Source of the DNA: DATEZO01 sp035255485
GTDB taxonomy: Bacteria; Pseudomonadota; Gammaproteobacteria; Burkholderiales; Burkholderiaceae_D
Assembly: GCA_035255485.1 (NCBI GenBank)
Contig: DATEZO010000145.1
Coordinates: 1 to 16,867 of the forward strand
Length of the DNA stretch: 16,867 nt
Direction of reading: 5' to 3'
Shown: positions 1-6,351 of the stretch, one piece after another
Layout: each line of letters begins with the position of its first letter
Numbering within the stretch: position 1 is the first letter of the stretch
The notes under the pieces: generated by a model
What the model saw: only the letters and a program-made list of their open reading frames with translations
Told to the model about the DNA's origin: nothing
The model's database searches: none
Program-made: the position numbers and the translations under genes

Positions 1-582
1 GACTTCGCCGAATGCCAACGCGGTCGCGCTGATCTTCTGGCCGCCGCGCGTCGCCATCACATCGAATGTGTATTGACCGTCGGCCGCGGCAATGCCGGCA
101 TCGGTCACACCATCCCAGGCGAGCGGATAAACACCGACTTCCCGCGAGCCGAGATCCATGGTGTGCACAACCTTGCCTGCTGCATCGCGGATCGCCACTT
201 TTACGTTATCGGCGGGCTCGGCCAGTTCAAGGCCAAGTAATGCCTTTCCTTCCGATAACGCGATATTCGATCCGGGCGCCATCACGGCATGGCCGATCAT
301 GCTAGTTGCCTGCAGCGATTGGCCAGCCTGGAAATCGCTCATCAACGATTCGAGCGTCGTATTCAGCTTGTCGATGCCGGTGACGGTGGAAAGCTGGGCC
401 AGCTGACTGGTCATTTGTGCATTGTCCAGCGGGTTCAGCGGATCCTGGTTCTTCATTTGCGTCACGAGCAGCTTCATGAAGCGATCCTGCGCTTCTATCG
501 CCTCCGACTTGGCGCTGGCCTGCTTCGGATTCATCGAAGCCATCAGGCTCGAAGATACGGCATTGTCAGTGATGGTCGTCAT
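1..582 (-). CDS. flgD: Flagellar hook cap / hook assembly protein FlgD, 3' end outside the window
   Basis: FlgD caps the growing hook and guides polymerisation of the hook protein FlgE outside the cell. From the ATG at 582 the frame stays open for 194 codons to the window edge, so the stop lies outside; FlgD is usually about 220-230 residues, so roughly the last 30 are missing. The N-terminal region has the family pattern RFMKLLVTQMKNQDPLNPLD (about residues 34-53), followed by QMTSQLAQLSTVTGIDKL. The later part, with WDG and GQYTFDV, fits the Ig-like/FlgD C-terminal fold. An AAGGAA ribosome site lies between the flgC stop and this ATG, 15 bp apart, so it is third in a flgBCD operon. The identification is firm; only the C terminus is unseen. 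Confidence 0.95.
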   Translation of the reverse strand, partial: MTTITDNAVSSSLMASMNPKQASAKSEAIEAQDRFMKLLVTQMKNQDPLNPLDNAQMTSQLAQLSTVTGIDKLNTTLESLMSDFQAGQSLQATSMIGHAVMAPGSNIALSEGKALLGLELAEPADNVKVAIRDAAGKVVHTMDLGSREVGVYPLAWDGVTDAGIAAADGQYTFDVMATRGGQKISATALAFGEV

Positions 583-597
583 CTGTCTTTTCCTTTA

Positions 598-1002
598 TCA
601 CTGGCCAATGGTCAGCGTTTTCAACAGCAGCGTTTTGGCGGCATTCATGGTTTCCACATTGGTCTGATACGAGCGCGAAGCCGAAATCATGTTGACCATC
701 TCATCCACGACATTGACATTCGGCATGGCAACATAGCCCTTCTCGTCCGCCAGCGGATGCTTGGGGTCGTATACCATTTTCGGCGGGGATTTATCTTCCA
801 CCACTTGCTCCACTTTGACGCCGCTGGCATCGGGGCCGGCAACTGGCGCCGCGCTGAACACCACCTGCTTTGCACGATAGACCTGACCAGTCGAACTGGT
901 GACGCTATCGGCATTGGCAATATTGCTTGCCACCGTATTCAGCCGCTGCGATTGTGCGCTCATGGCAGAGCCGGCAACATTGAAAATATTAAATAAAGAC
1001 AT
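598..1002 (-). CDS. flgC: Flagellar basal-body rod protein FlgC
   Basis: FlgC is a proximal rod subunit of the flagellar basal body, exported by the flagellar type III system into the periplasm. The 134-residue length is normal. The N-terminal helix with the rod/hook family signature (LFNIFNVAGSAMSAQSQRLN, then VASNIANADS at about residues 24-33) and the C-terminal helix (VDEMVNMISASRSYQTNVE) are both present; in this family the two termini form a coiled coil in the rod. Start: ATG at 1002, five bases after the flgB stop, with AGGGA over the last flgB codons acting as ribosome site, which suggests translational coupling. Nothing unusual in the protein. Confidence 0.97.
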   Translation of the reverse strand: MSLFNIFNVAGSAMSAQSQRLNTVASNIANADSVTSSTGQVYRAKQVVFSAAPVAGPDASGVKVEQVVEDKSPPKMVYDPKHPLADEKGYVAMPNVNVVDEMVNMISASRSYQTNVETMNAAKTLLLKTLTIGQ

Positions 1003-1007
1003 GACGA

Positions 1008-1415
1008 TTATCCCTGTATCGCAGCAAGCAGACTCTTGATCTGCGCACTGATCATGGTCAACCCGGCCTCATATCTCACGGCATTGTCGGTAAACTGATT
1101 GCGCTCCACATCCATATCGACGGTATTGCCATCGATGCTACCCTGCTGCACGCTACGATAAAGCAGGGGCGAACCGGCAATGTTGGCGCCATCCTGACCG
1201 GACAGATGTGCTTCCGATGTTTTGACAAGACCGGGAGCTGGCCGATCGGTGCGCGAAAGCACTCCCTGTAATGTCTTGCTAAAATCAATATCGCGCGCCT
1301 TGTAATTGGGCGTATCGGCATTCGCTATATTCGATGCCAGCAATTGCTGTCGCTGTGCCCGCAGACTTAAAGCGGCCTCATGAAAGCGCAGGTAATCGTC
1401 AAGCTTTCCGCTCAT
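1008..1415 (-). CDS. flgB: Flagellar basal-body rod protein FlgB
   Basis: FlgB is the most proximal rod subunit, attaching the rod to the export apparatus/MS ring region. The protein is 135 residues. The family signature LLASNIANADTPNYKARDID (residues 25-44) is complete, and the C-terminal helix with RYEAGLTMISAQIKSLLAAI matches the rod-protein pattern. The ATG at 1415 has a strong GGGAGG site 6 bases upstream; another ATG in the leader (1420) hits a stop after two codons and cannot be used. It is the first gene of flgB-flgC-flgD and is divergent from flgA, with about 170 bp between the two starts that should contain both promoters. Confidence 0.97.
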   Translation of the reverse strand: MSGKLDDYLRFHEAALSLRAQRQQLLASNIANADTPNYKARDIDFSKTLQGVLSRTDRPAPGLVKTSEAHLSGQDGANIAGSPLLYRSVQQGSIDGNTVDMDVERNQFTDNAVRYEAGLTMISAQIKSLLAAIQG

Positions 1416-1441
1416 TTCATCCTCCCAACTTCACTCGCCAA

Positions 1442-1468
1442 AAAAGCCGTTGCTTCAATGACCGATAA
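1442..1468 (+). promoter_or_regulatory. Possible sigma-28-like promoter for flgA
   Basis: ACCGATAA (1461-1468) matches the sigma-28 -10 element GCCGATAA at 7 of 8 bases. An AAAA (1442-1445) sits at the 15-bp spacing where TAAA would be expected. The -35 side is poor and a 5' leader of over 100 bases would follow, so this is tentative. In enterics flgA is normally a middle (class 2) gene, not sigma-28 dependent. Confidence 0.25.
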
Positions 1469-1586
1469 TGGATTTATATGCATTGATCATAAGAAACCCT
1501 GTGCAATCCCGATCAACTGATAAGAATACGAAACCACAGCCTGTTCCCCGCTTTAACCTGACTTCCAGCCAGTAACATTGCCTATC

Positions 1587-2288
1587 ATGGAAATACTTAA
1601 CAAAGCGCTTGTTGTCGTATTCTCAATAATCGCATCGGGCGCATTTGCACAAACACCGGTTCAACATCAGGACCAGGAAGTGCTTCGTCGCTCGGTTGAG
1701 CAATTTTTACATACCCAGTCTGCCGGACTACCGGGTGAGGTCACCATCAAGGTTGGCAGGCTCGATTCGCGATTGAATCTGGCGGCGTGCGCGGCGTTAC
1801 AGCCTTTTTTGCCGCCTGGTAGTCGCGTCTGGGGAAAAACCACCGTAGGTGTGCGCTGCACCGCACCAGTAGCATGGATCGTCTATGTACCAGCTACCGT
1901 ACGGGTAATGGCGGATTATGTTGCTACTGCGATTCCGCTGGCCCAGGGCCGGAGTATTTCTGCCGCCGATGTGATGCTCCTCAAAGGCGACCTTGCCATT
2001 CTTCCGACCGGCGTCATTACCGACCTGTCGCAGGCGATCGGCCGCACGATTTCCACGTCATTGCCGCCTGGCGTTCCATTACGCCAGGATGCGCTACGCA
2101 ATCAGCAGTCAGTGCAGCAAGGACAAACAGTACGATTGATTTCGACCGGGCATGGATTCCAGGTCTCGGCCGAAGCACGCGCACTCAACAACGCCAACGA
2201 AGGCCAGGTGGTGCAAGCGCGCACTGCCGGGGGACAAATCATTAGTGGCATCGCGAGGGCAGGCGGCATCCTGGAAGTCAGCCATTGA
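1587..2288 (+). CDS. flgA: Flagellar P-ring assembly chaperone FlgA
   Basis: FlgA is a periplasmic chaperone needed for assembly of the P ring (FlgI) around the rod. From the ATG at 1587 the protein has 233 residues, in the family range. It opens with a Sec signal peptide: a hydrophobic stretch (ALVVVFSIIASGAF) with likely cleavage after AFA near residue 21. The middle shows paired cysteines and the LNLAACAALQPFLPPG segment. The C-terminal half carries the SAF-type domain, including GRSISAADVMLLKGDL and the terminal GQVVQARTAGGQIISGIARA. A TTG at 1578 in the same frame could add three residues, but neither start has a clear ribosome site; ATG is preferred. It is divergent from flgBCD and followed by flgM. 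Confidence 0.94.
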   Translation: MEILNKALVVVFSIIASGAFAQTPVQHQDQEVLRRSVEQFLHTQSAGLPGEVTIKVGRLDSRLNLAACAALQPFLPPGSRVWGKTTVGVRCTAPVAWIVYVPATVRVMADYVATAIPLAQGRSISAADVMLLKGDLAILPTGVITDLSQAIGRTISTSLPPGVPLRQDALRNQQSVQQGQTVRLISTGHGFQVSAEARALNNANEGQVVQARTAGGQIISGIARAGGILEVSH

Positions 2289-2318
2289 AAAGCGCCAAGC
2301 GTGTTTAAACTTCGGCAC

Positions 2319-2345
2319 TAAAGTTTAAGATAAAATCGTCGATAA
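2319..2345 (+). promoter_or_regulatory. Sigma-28 (FliA) promoter of flgM
   Basis: TAAAGTTT (2319-2326), an 11-base spacer, then GTCGATAA (2338-2345). This fits the enteric sigma-28 consensus TAAAGTTT-N11-GCCGATAA with a single mismatch. Transcription would start near 2352, about 40 bases before the flgM GTG. The placement matches the known late (class 3) flgMN promoter of other bacteria and makes flgM a target of the sigma factor it inhibits. Not tested here, but the match is too good to be likely by chance. Confidence 0.88.
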
Positions 2346-2393
2346 TGAATCCAGACGCGAACGAGTCGTGCCAAACCAGACAAGGATGATGTC

Positions 2394-2693
2394 GTGAAAA
2401 TTGATGACGCAGCCAAGAAAACCTCCATTCCAAGCGTTGGAACAACGCAGACGCGTGCAGGTAAAGGCGCCGACAAGGCGGGCGCAAGCAAGCCTTCGGC
2501 GGATAATGTCCATCTTTCCACCCAAGTGAAGGCGCTTGCCTCCCATGGAGAGAACACTAGCGTATTCGATTCGAAAAAAGTCCAGGAAATCAAGGCAGCC
2601 ATTGCCAATGGGCAATTCCAGGTAGATCCTGAAAAAGTGGCAAATGGCTTGCTGGATACCGTAAATGACTTGATTCATGCGCGCAAAGCCTGA
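2394..2693 (+). CDS. flgM: Anti-sigma-28 factor FlgM
   Basis: FlgM binds FliA (sigma-28) in the cytoplasm and blocks late flagellar transcription until it is exported through the finished hook-basal body. The 99-residue protein has the family layout: a polar, disordered N-terminal half (KGADKAGASKPSADNVHLST) and a helical C-terminal half that binds sigma-28 (DSKKVQEIKAAIANGQFQVD then PEKVANGLLDTV). The start is GTG at 2394 with AAGGA seven bases upstream; the two ATGs just before it run into TGA at once, so GTG is required. A sigma-28 promoter sits directly upstream, and flgN starts one base after its stop. Confidence 0.95.
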   Translation: MKIDDAAKKTSIPSVGTTQTRAGKGADKAGASKPSADNVHLSTQVKALASHGENTSVFDSKKVQEIKAAIANGQFQVDPEKVANGLLDTVNDLIHARKA

Positions 2694-2694
2694 C

Positions 2695-3171
2695 ATGCAA
2701 TTTCACAGCGCGAGCCCAGCGGACAGCCTTGTCGATGAAATCAAGGCAAGCCATTTGCTGCTCGAACTCCTGAAGCGGGAGCAGGCACAACTGATTGAAG
2801 CGAATATCGATGGCCTGACTATGGTCGCTGAAGAAAAGGCGCAGATGGTGGCGCAGCTTGCCAGTCTGGCAAAAACACGGCATCAGGCTTTGGCATCGGC
2901 GGGTTTTGCTGCTGAAGAAGCAGGTATGCAGAAATGGCTTGAAAGCCCGTGCGCAACGGTCGCTGCGAATACATCATGGATCGAGCTATTGACGCTCGCT
3001 CGATCTGCAAAGGAATTCAATCGCACCAATGGCTTGCTGATCAGCAAACACTTGGTACGTACCCAAAATGCACTGAACGTCTTGCGTGGAAATGTGCAAG
3101 GAGGCGGCTTTTATGGTCCCGATGGCCAGGCAACCGCAAGAACAGGCACGCGCAATCTGGTCGTCGGCTAA
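2695..3171 (+). CDS. flgN: Flagellar export chaperone FlgN
   Basis: FlgN is the cytoplasmic chaperone that escorts the hook-filament junction proteins FlgK and FlgL to the export gate. The product is 158 residues, largely helical (SLVDEIKASHLLLELLKREQ, then AEEKAQMVAQLASLAKTRHQ), which is typical of the family. The C-terminal NRTNGLLISKHLVRTQNALN segment is the usual FlgN end, followed by a Gly-rich tail. The ATG at 2695 follows the flgM stop by one base. An in-frame ATG at 2677, inside flgM, would give 164 residues; neither has a good ribosome site, so translation is probably coupled to flgM. Identification rests on fold, length and the flgM-flgN order. Confidence 0.88.
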   Translation: MQFHSASPADSLVDEIKASHLLLELLKREQAQLIEANIDGLTMVAEEKAQMVAQLASLAKTRHQALASAGFAAEEAGMQKWLESPCATVAANTSWIELLTLARSAKEFNRTNGLLISKHLVRTQNALNVLRGNVQGGGFYGPDGQATARTGTRNLVVG

Positions 3172-3174
3172 ACC

Positions 3175-3198
3175 AGGCGTCTTCCCGCATTTACGCCT
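3175..3198. terminator. Weak hairpin between convergent flgN and motD
   Basis: A perfect 6-bp inverted repeat, AGGCGT (3175-3180) and ACGCCT (3193-3198), with a 12-base loop, lies in the 71-bp gap between the convergent 3' ends of flgN and motD. There is no T-run right after it on either strand, so a true intrinsic terminator is unproven. Confidence 0.25.
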
Positions 3199-3242
3199 CT
3201 CATACCTGCCTGCTTACACCGGCCACAATTTTATTCTTCAGC

Positions 3243-4013
3243 TTATTTGACGCTGTCAACATGGATCGGAATCTCGGTTACGGCTTCTGGAAGCTCCGCC
3301 AGGATCATTACCTGAACGCGCCTGTTCCGGACGCGACCCGCCGGAGTATCGTTTGAATCCACCGGCTGGTTCGCAGCATGGCCGACTGTGCTCAAGCGGC
3401 TCTCCGCAATGCCGTTTTCCACAAACAGCCTGACTACGCTGCTGGCGCGCACGGCAGATAATTCCCAGTTGGATGGAAACAGTGCATTCCTGATCGGCAG
3501 GTTGTCGGTATGCCCTTCGACCTGTATTGCATGATTGTCGTTCTTCAATACCTGGGCTACGGCTCTTAGCGCCTGGCCGGATTCACCAGTCAATTTTGCA
3601 TCGCCAGGCGCAAACAGGACACTGGCATTGATTTCCACATTCACCGCACGATTGGTCTGGGTAACGCGTACTTTCCCCTGCCGGACCAGCGGCGCGAGCA
3701 CTTTGAGAATATCGCGCGCCATCCCTGTCATGTGCTCTCTTTCACGCCTCAGCACCGCGTCAGTGCCACTGCGCTTTTGCTGCGGCAGTGCAGGGGTCGT
3801 CTGCCTATCCCTGATGACAGGCAATGGCGGCACGGCAGCTTTACCGAATGCTGCTCCCAATGCATTCGAAAGCACCCGGTATTTACCCTCATTAACGGAT
3901 GAGATTGCGTACATCACCACAAAAAAAGCAAACAGGAGCGTAAGCAGATCGGCATATGAAACCAGCCAGCGCTCATGATTGTCGGATTCTTCCTCGAATT
4001 TTTTTCGTGCCAT
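3243..4013 (-). CDS. motD: Flagellar motor stator protein MotD (MotB family)
   Basis: MotB-family proteins anchor the stator to peptidoglycan and form part of its proton channel. At 256 residues the order is: charged cytoplasmic N terminus; one membrane segment after the WLVSYADLLTLLFAFFVVMY motif, with the proton-carrying Asp at residue 22; a Pro/Gln-rich linker; and an OmpA-like peptidoglycan-binding domain from about 128 to 240 (VEGHTDNLPIRNALFPSNWE, LSAVRA, RNRRVQV). It is shorter than classical MotB (about 300) and sits next to a MotC-type partner, so MotD is the better name. The ATG at 4013 is preferred over an in-frame TTG at 4022; no strong ribosome site is seen for either. It is 42 bp after motC and last in the operon. 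Confidence 0.92.
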   Translation of the reverse strand: MARKKFEEESDNHERWLVSYADLLTLLFAFFVVMYAISSVNEGKYRVLSNALGAAFGKAAVPPLPVIRDRQTTPALPQQKRSGTDAVLRREREHMTGMARDILKVLAPLVRQGKVRVTQTNRAVNVEINASVLFAPGDAKLTGESGQALRAVAQVLKNDNHAIQVEGHTDNLPIRNALFPSNWELSAVRASSVVRLFVENGIAESRLSTVGHAANQPVDSNDTPAGRVRNRRVQVMILAELPEAVTEIPIHVDSVK

Positions 4014-4055
4014 GGTGGTCAAGCGCTCAATTGGGTCTGCAACGTTCCGCTTTTT

Positions 4056-4793
4056 TTACAAATACACCGCCATGCGCTCTTCAATCAGACGCGGATTATC
4101 GCCGGAGGCAATGCCGGCAAATGCGGTTGCCAGCATCTCGCGCTTGGCAATTTCGAGATTCACCATTGCCTTGAGTTTGTTGCCGATAGGTAAAAACACC
4201 AGGTTAGCCAATCCGACACCGTAAATCGTGGCGACAAAAGCGACCGCGATGCCGCTGCCAAGACGGTTCGGCTCGGTAAGATTTTCCATGACATGAATCA
4301 GCCCCAATACGGCGCCGAGAATGCCAACTGTCGGGGCATAACCACCGGCCGATTCCCAGACGCGTGCTGCGAGCCGTTGCCGTACTTCATGCGCGGATAT
4401 GTCGATATCAAGAATTTCGCGCAACTTGAATGGATCCATACCATCGATAATCAGGCGTAATCCTTTTTGCACAAAAGGATCCCGCACATCCACAAGGTAG
4501 CGTTCAAGGCTCAGTAAACCCTCCCGTCGCGCAGTGGCGCTCCATTTGCCCACGTCATTCATGATCGATGCGTAGTTATCCACCGATGGAGCGAATACCC
4601 AGCGCGCCATTTTTATCCCCCGGATAAAATTCGATGCACCGCTTTGCAGAAGGACCGCGCCAAGCGTACCTAAAATAACGATGAAAAAAGCGGCTGGCTG
4701 CAACAGCGAAGAAAGTTGCCCTCCTTCCAGCAACTGTCCGATCAGGATGCCGGCGAGCGCGACTGCGAGTCCTGCTAGGCTACCCCAGTCCAT
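4056..4793 (-). CDS. motC: Flagellar motor stator protein MotC (MotA family)
   Basis: This is the four-helix inner-membrane stator subunit that couples ion flow to rotor torque. The 245-residue protein has the MotA/TolQ/ExbB layout: two membrane segments at the N terminus, a cytoplasmic loop with the charged residues that touch FliG (ARREGLLSLE, about 88-97), then two more membrane segments with the conserved prolines P154 (GGYAPTVGILGAVLGL) and P202 (FLPIGNKLK). The length fits MotC rather than the longer MotA (about 285-295). The ATG at 4793 lies inside fliA, overlapping its end by 19 bases, and has a good AAGGGAG ribosome site there, so stator and sigma-28 translation are coupled. Confidence 0.93.
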   Translation of the reverse strand: MDWGSLAGLAVALAGILIGQLLEGGQLSSLLQPAAFFIVILGTLGAVLLQSGASNFIRGIKMARWVFAPSVDNYASIMNDVGKWSATARREGLLSLERYLVDVRDPFVQKGLRLIIDGMDPFKLREILDIDISAHEVRQRLAARVWESAGGYAPTVGILGAVLGLIHVMENLTEPNRLGSGIAVAFVATIYGVGLANLVFLPIGNKLKAMVNLEIAKREMLATAFAGIASGDNPRLIEERMAVYL

Positions 4794-5506
4794 GCTCTCT
4801 CCCTTAGAAACGAACGCAACCGGGCAACGGCCTGGCTATGCAACTGTGATACACGCGATTCCGACACTCCCATGATGGCGCCGATTTCCTTCAGGTTCAT
4901 TTCCTGTTCGTAATACAACCCCATCAGAATTTTTTCCCGTTCCGGCAAGGCCGTGATTGCCTCGATCACCGCGGCACGAAATCCACTGTTCATCAAGCTT
5001 TGCAGCGGATCGTTCGATCCATCGATGCAATAACGGTCCAGGAAATGCTCACTATCCTCGGTGCCATGGAAATCTTCGTAGTAGACTAATTGATGCCCAC
5101 TGCCTTCCGTCAGCAAGTCCTGATATTCGTCCAGGGATAACTTCAACTGCTTGGCCACTTCACTTTCCTGGGGAGGGCGGCCGAGGCGCTGCTGCAGTGC
5201 ATTCATTGCGACTTCGATCTTGCGCATGTTTTGCCGGATCCCGCGCGGCAGCCAGTCGCTACTGCGCAATTCATCCAGCATCGCACCGCGGATACGCTGC
5301 ACTGCATAGGTTTCAAACTGCGCGCCATGGTTATCTTCGTATCGCGCAATCGCATCAAGCAGGCCCAGCATGCCGGCCTGGATCAAATCGTCCACTTCCA
5401 CGCTGGGCGGCAATTTCGCCTTCATTTGATGCGCCAGTCGCTTCACCAACGGCGCATGTTCCGTCAACAGATGATTCTTGTCTGCTTTTCCCTGGGCGTT
5501 ATACAT
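4775..5506 (-). CDS. fliA: Flagellar sigma factor FliA (sigma-28)
   Basis: FliA directs RNA polymerase to late flagellar and chemotaxis promoters of the type seen before flgM. The 243 residues match the family (239 in E. coli). Region 2 runs from about 14 to 90 (LVKRLAHQMKAKLPPSVEVD, DLIQAGMLGLLDAI, FETYAVQRIRGAMLDELR, SSDWLPRGIR); region 3 follows; region 4 has the helix-turn-helix at about 203-225 (MNLKEIGAIMGVSESRVSQL). The ATG at 5506 comes 11 bases after the flhG stop with a weak AGAAG site. Its last 19 bases overlap motC. It is encoded after flhF-flhG, so it is expected to rise with the middle-class export genes. Confidence 0.97.
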   Translation of the reverse strand: MYNAQGKADKNHLLTEHAPLVKRLAHQMKAKLPPSVEVDDLIQAGMLGLLDAIARYEDNHGAQFETYAVQRIRGAMLDELRSSDWLPRGIRQNMRKIEVAMNALQQRLGRPPQESEVAKQLKLSLDEYQDLLTEGSGHQLVYYEDFHGTEDSEHFLDRYCIDGSNDPLQSLMNSGFRAAVIEAITALPEREKILMGLYYEQEMNLKEIGAIMGVSESRVSQLHSQAVARLRSFLRERAWTGVA

Positions 5507-5517
5507 ATGCTTCTGGT

Positions 5518-6351
5518 TCAGAGAAAAACTCCGCCCGCCGGCATGCCCGTGGATGGCGCATCCGCTAGCGCAAAGCGCCCGGCCAGTCGCCGGAATGCAA
5601 CCGAAGCGCCAGCCAGAGGAAATGCCTCAACCACTGAACGTCCAAGCCGCGTTGCGCGCTTCAGATGCTCGTCCGCAGGCACCGACCCCATGGAATTCAG
5701 TTGTACAGCCAGGTAGCGACTGGCTGCCTGTGCCATGTTTTCGTAAACCACTTTCGCTTCCTTGTCCGTAGCGCCGGTTACAAGCACGCTGAAAGGCCGC
5801 CGTCCGAGCTGCGCATTGAGCCGTTTGATGATGCCATAGGCGGACTTGATCGATGCAGCAGAGCTTGATACCTGCACCACGATTTCACTGGCCGCCATTT
5901 CCGTTACCGGAAAAGCGTCATCCGCCCCCAGCTCCGCATCGACTACGATAATGCCCGCCTGCCTGGCCAATAGATTGAATACGCCCGACAGCCGGGACGC
6001 CTGGGCAGCATCCGGCGCGGGCGAACGACCCGGTTCACGCCCCAGCAGCGCGACATTGAATCCTTGCGCAGTCGGCTGAATCACTTCATTGAGCGCCCGC
6101 TCCTGGCGCGCCACTTCCATTAATGTCGCCCCATGCGCCAGCTTGAGATGCGAGGCGATTCCGCATGTTGCCCGGCTGGCATCCAGCAGCAATACATCGC
6201 TGCCGGCCTGTGCCAGCGACGCGCCCAGATTCACCAGCATGGCGCTCTTTTCTTCTTCCGACGTCGCCGACAAAATGGAAACAATGCGCGGCTTGGGGCC
6301 CGCCAGCATGCGCCGCAAACCCTCAGCCTGGTCAAAGTCAAAACTAGCCAA
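5518..6351 (-). CDS. flhG: MinD-like flagellar number regulator FlhG (FleN), with degenerate ATP-binding site
   Basis: FlhG normally is a MinD-type ATPase that limits flagellar number and stimulates the GTPase of FlhF. The N-terminal FlhF-activating helix is intact (DQAEGLRRML, residues 7-16). The deviant Walker A, usually KGGVGKT, is here ATSEEEKS (29-36): only the last Lys and a Ser survive, and all glycines and the signature Lys are gone. The A' region (LLLDASRATCG) keeps one Asp, and the Walker B/switch II region reads GIIVVDAELGADD with no DxPAG pattern. ATP binding is therefore doubtful. The start is TTG at 6351, overlapping the flhF end by 8 bases, with GGGGTGA upstream; an in-frame TGA two codons before forbids anything longer, and the next ATG (residue 15) would destroy the helix. 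Length (277) and context are normal. Confidence 0.9.
   Translation of the reverse strand: MASFDFDQAEGLRRMLAGPKPRIVSILSATSEEEKSAMLVNLGASLAQAGSDVLLLDASRATCGIASHLKLAHGATLMEVARQERALNEVIQPTAQGFNVALLGREPGRSPAPDAAQASRLSGVFNLLARQAGIIVVDAELGADDAFPVTEMAASEIVVQVSSSAASIKSAYGIIKRLNAQLGRRPFSVLVTGATDKEAKVVYENMAQAASRYLAVQLNSMGSVPADEHLKRATRLGRSVVEAFPLAGASVAFRRLAGRFALADAPSTGMPAGGVFL

Noticed and set aside
207..214. TTATCGGC, the reverse complement of a sigma-28 -10 element, in flgD
   Set aside because: It lies inside the coding sequence and has no -35 element at the required distance.
289..996. A 235-codon open frame antisense to flgC and flgD
   Set aside because: Both flgC and flgD are certain; the antisense product has no family features.
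4957..5568. A 203-codon open frame on the plus strand, antisense to fliA
   Set aside because: Fully covered by fliA and flhG; low-complexity Arg/Ser/His composition and no domain pattern.
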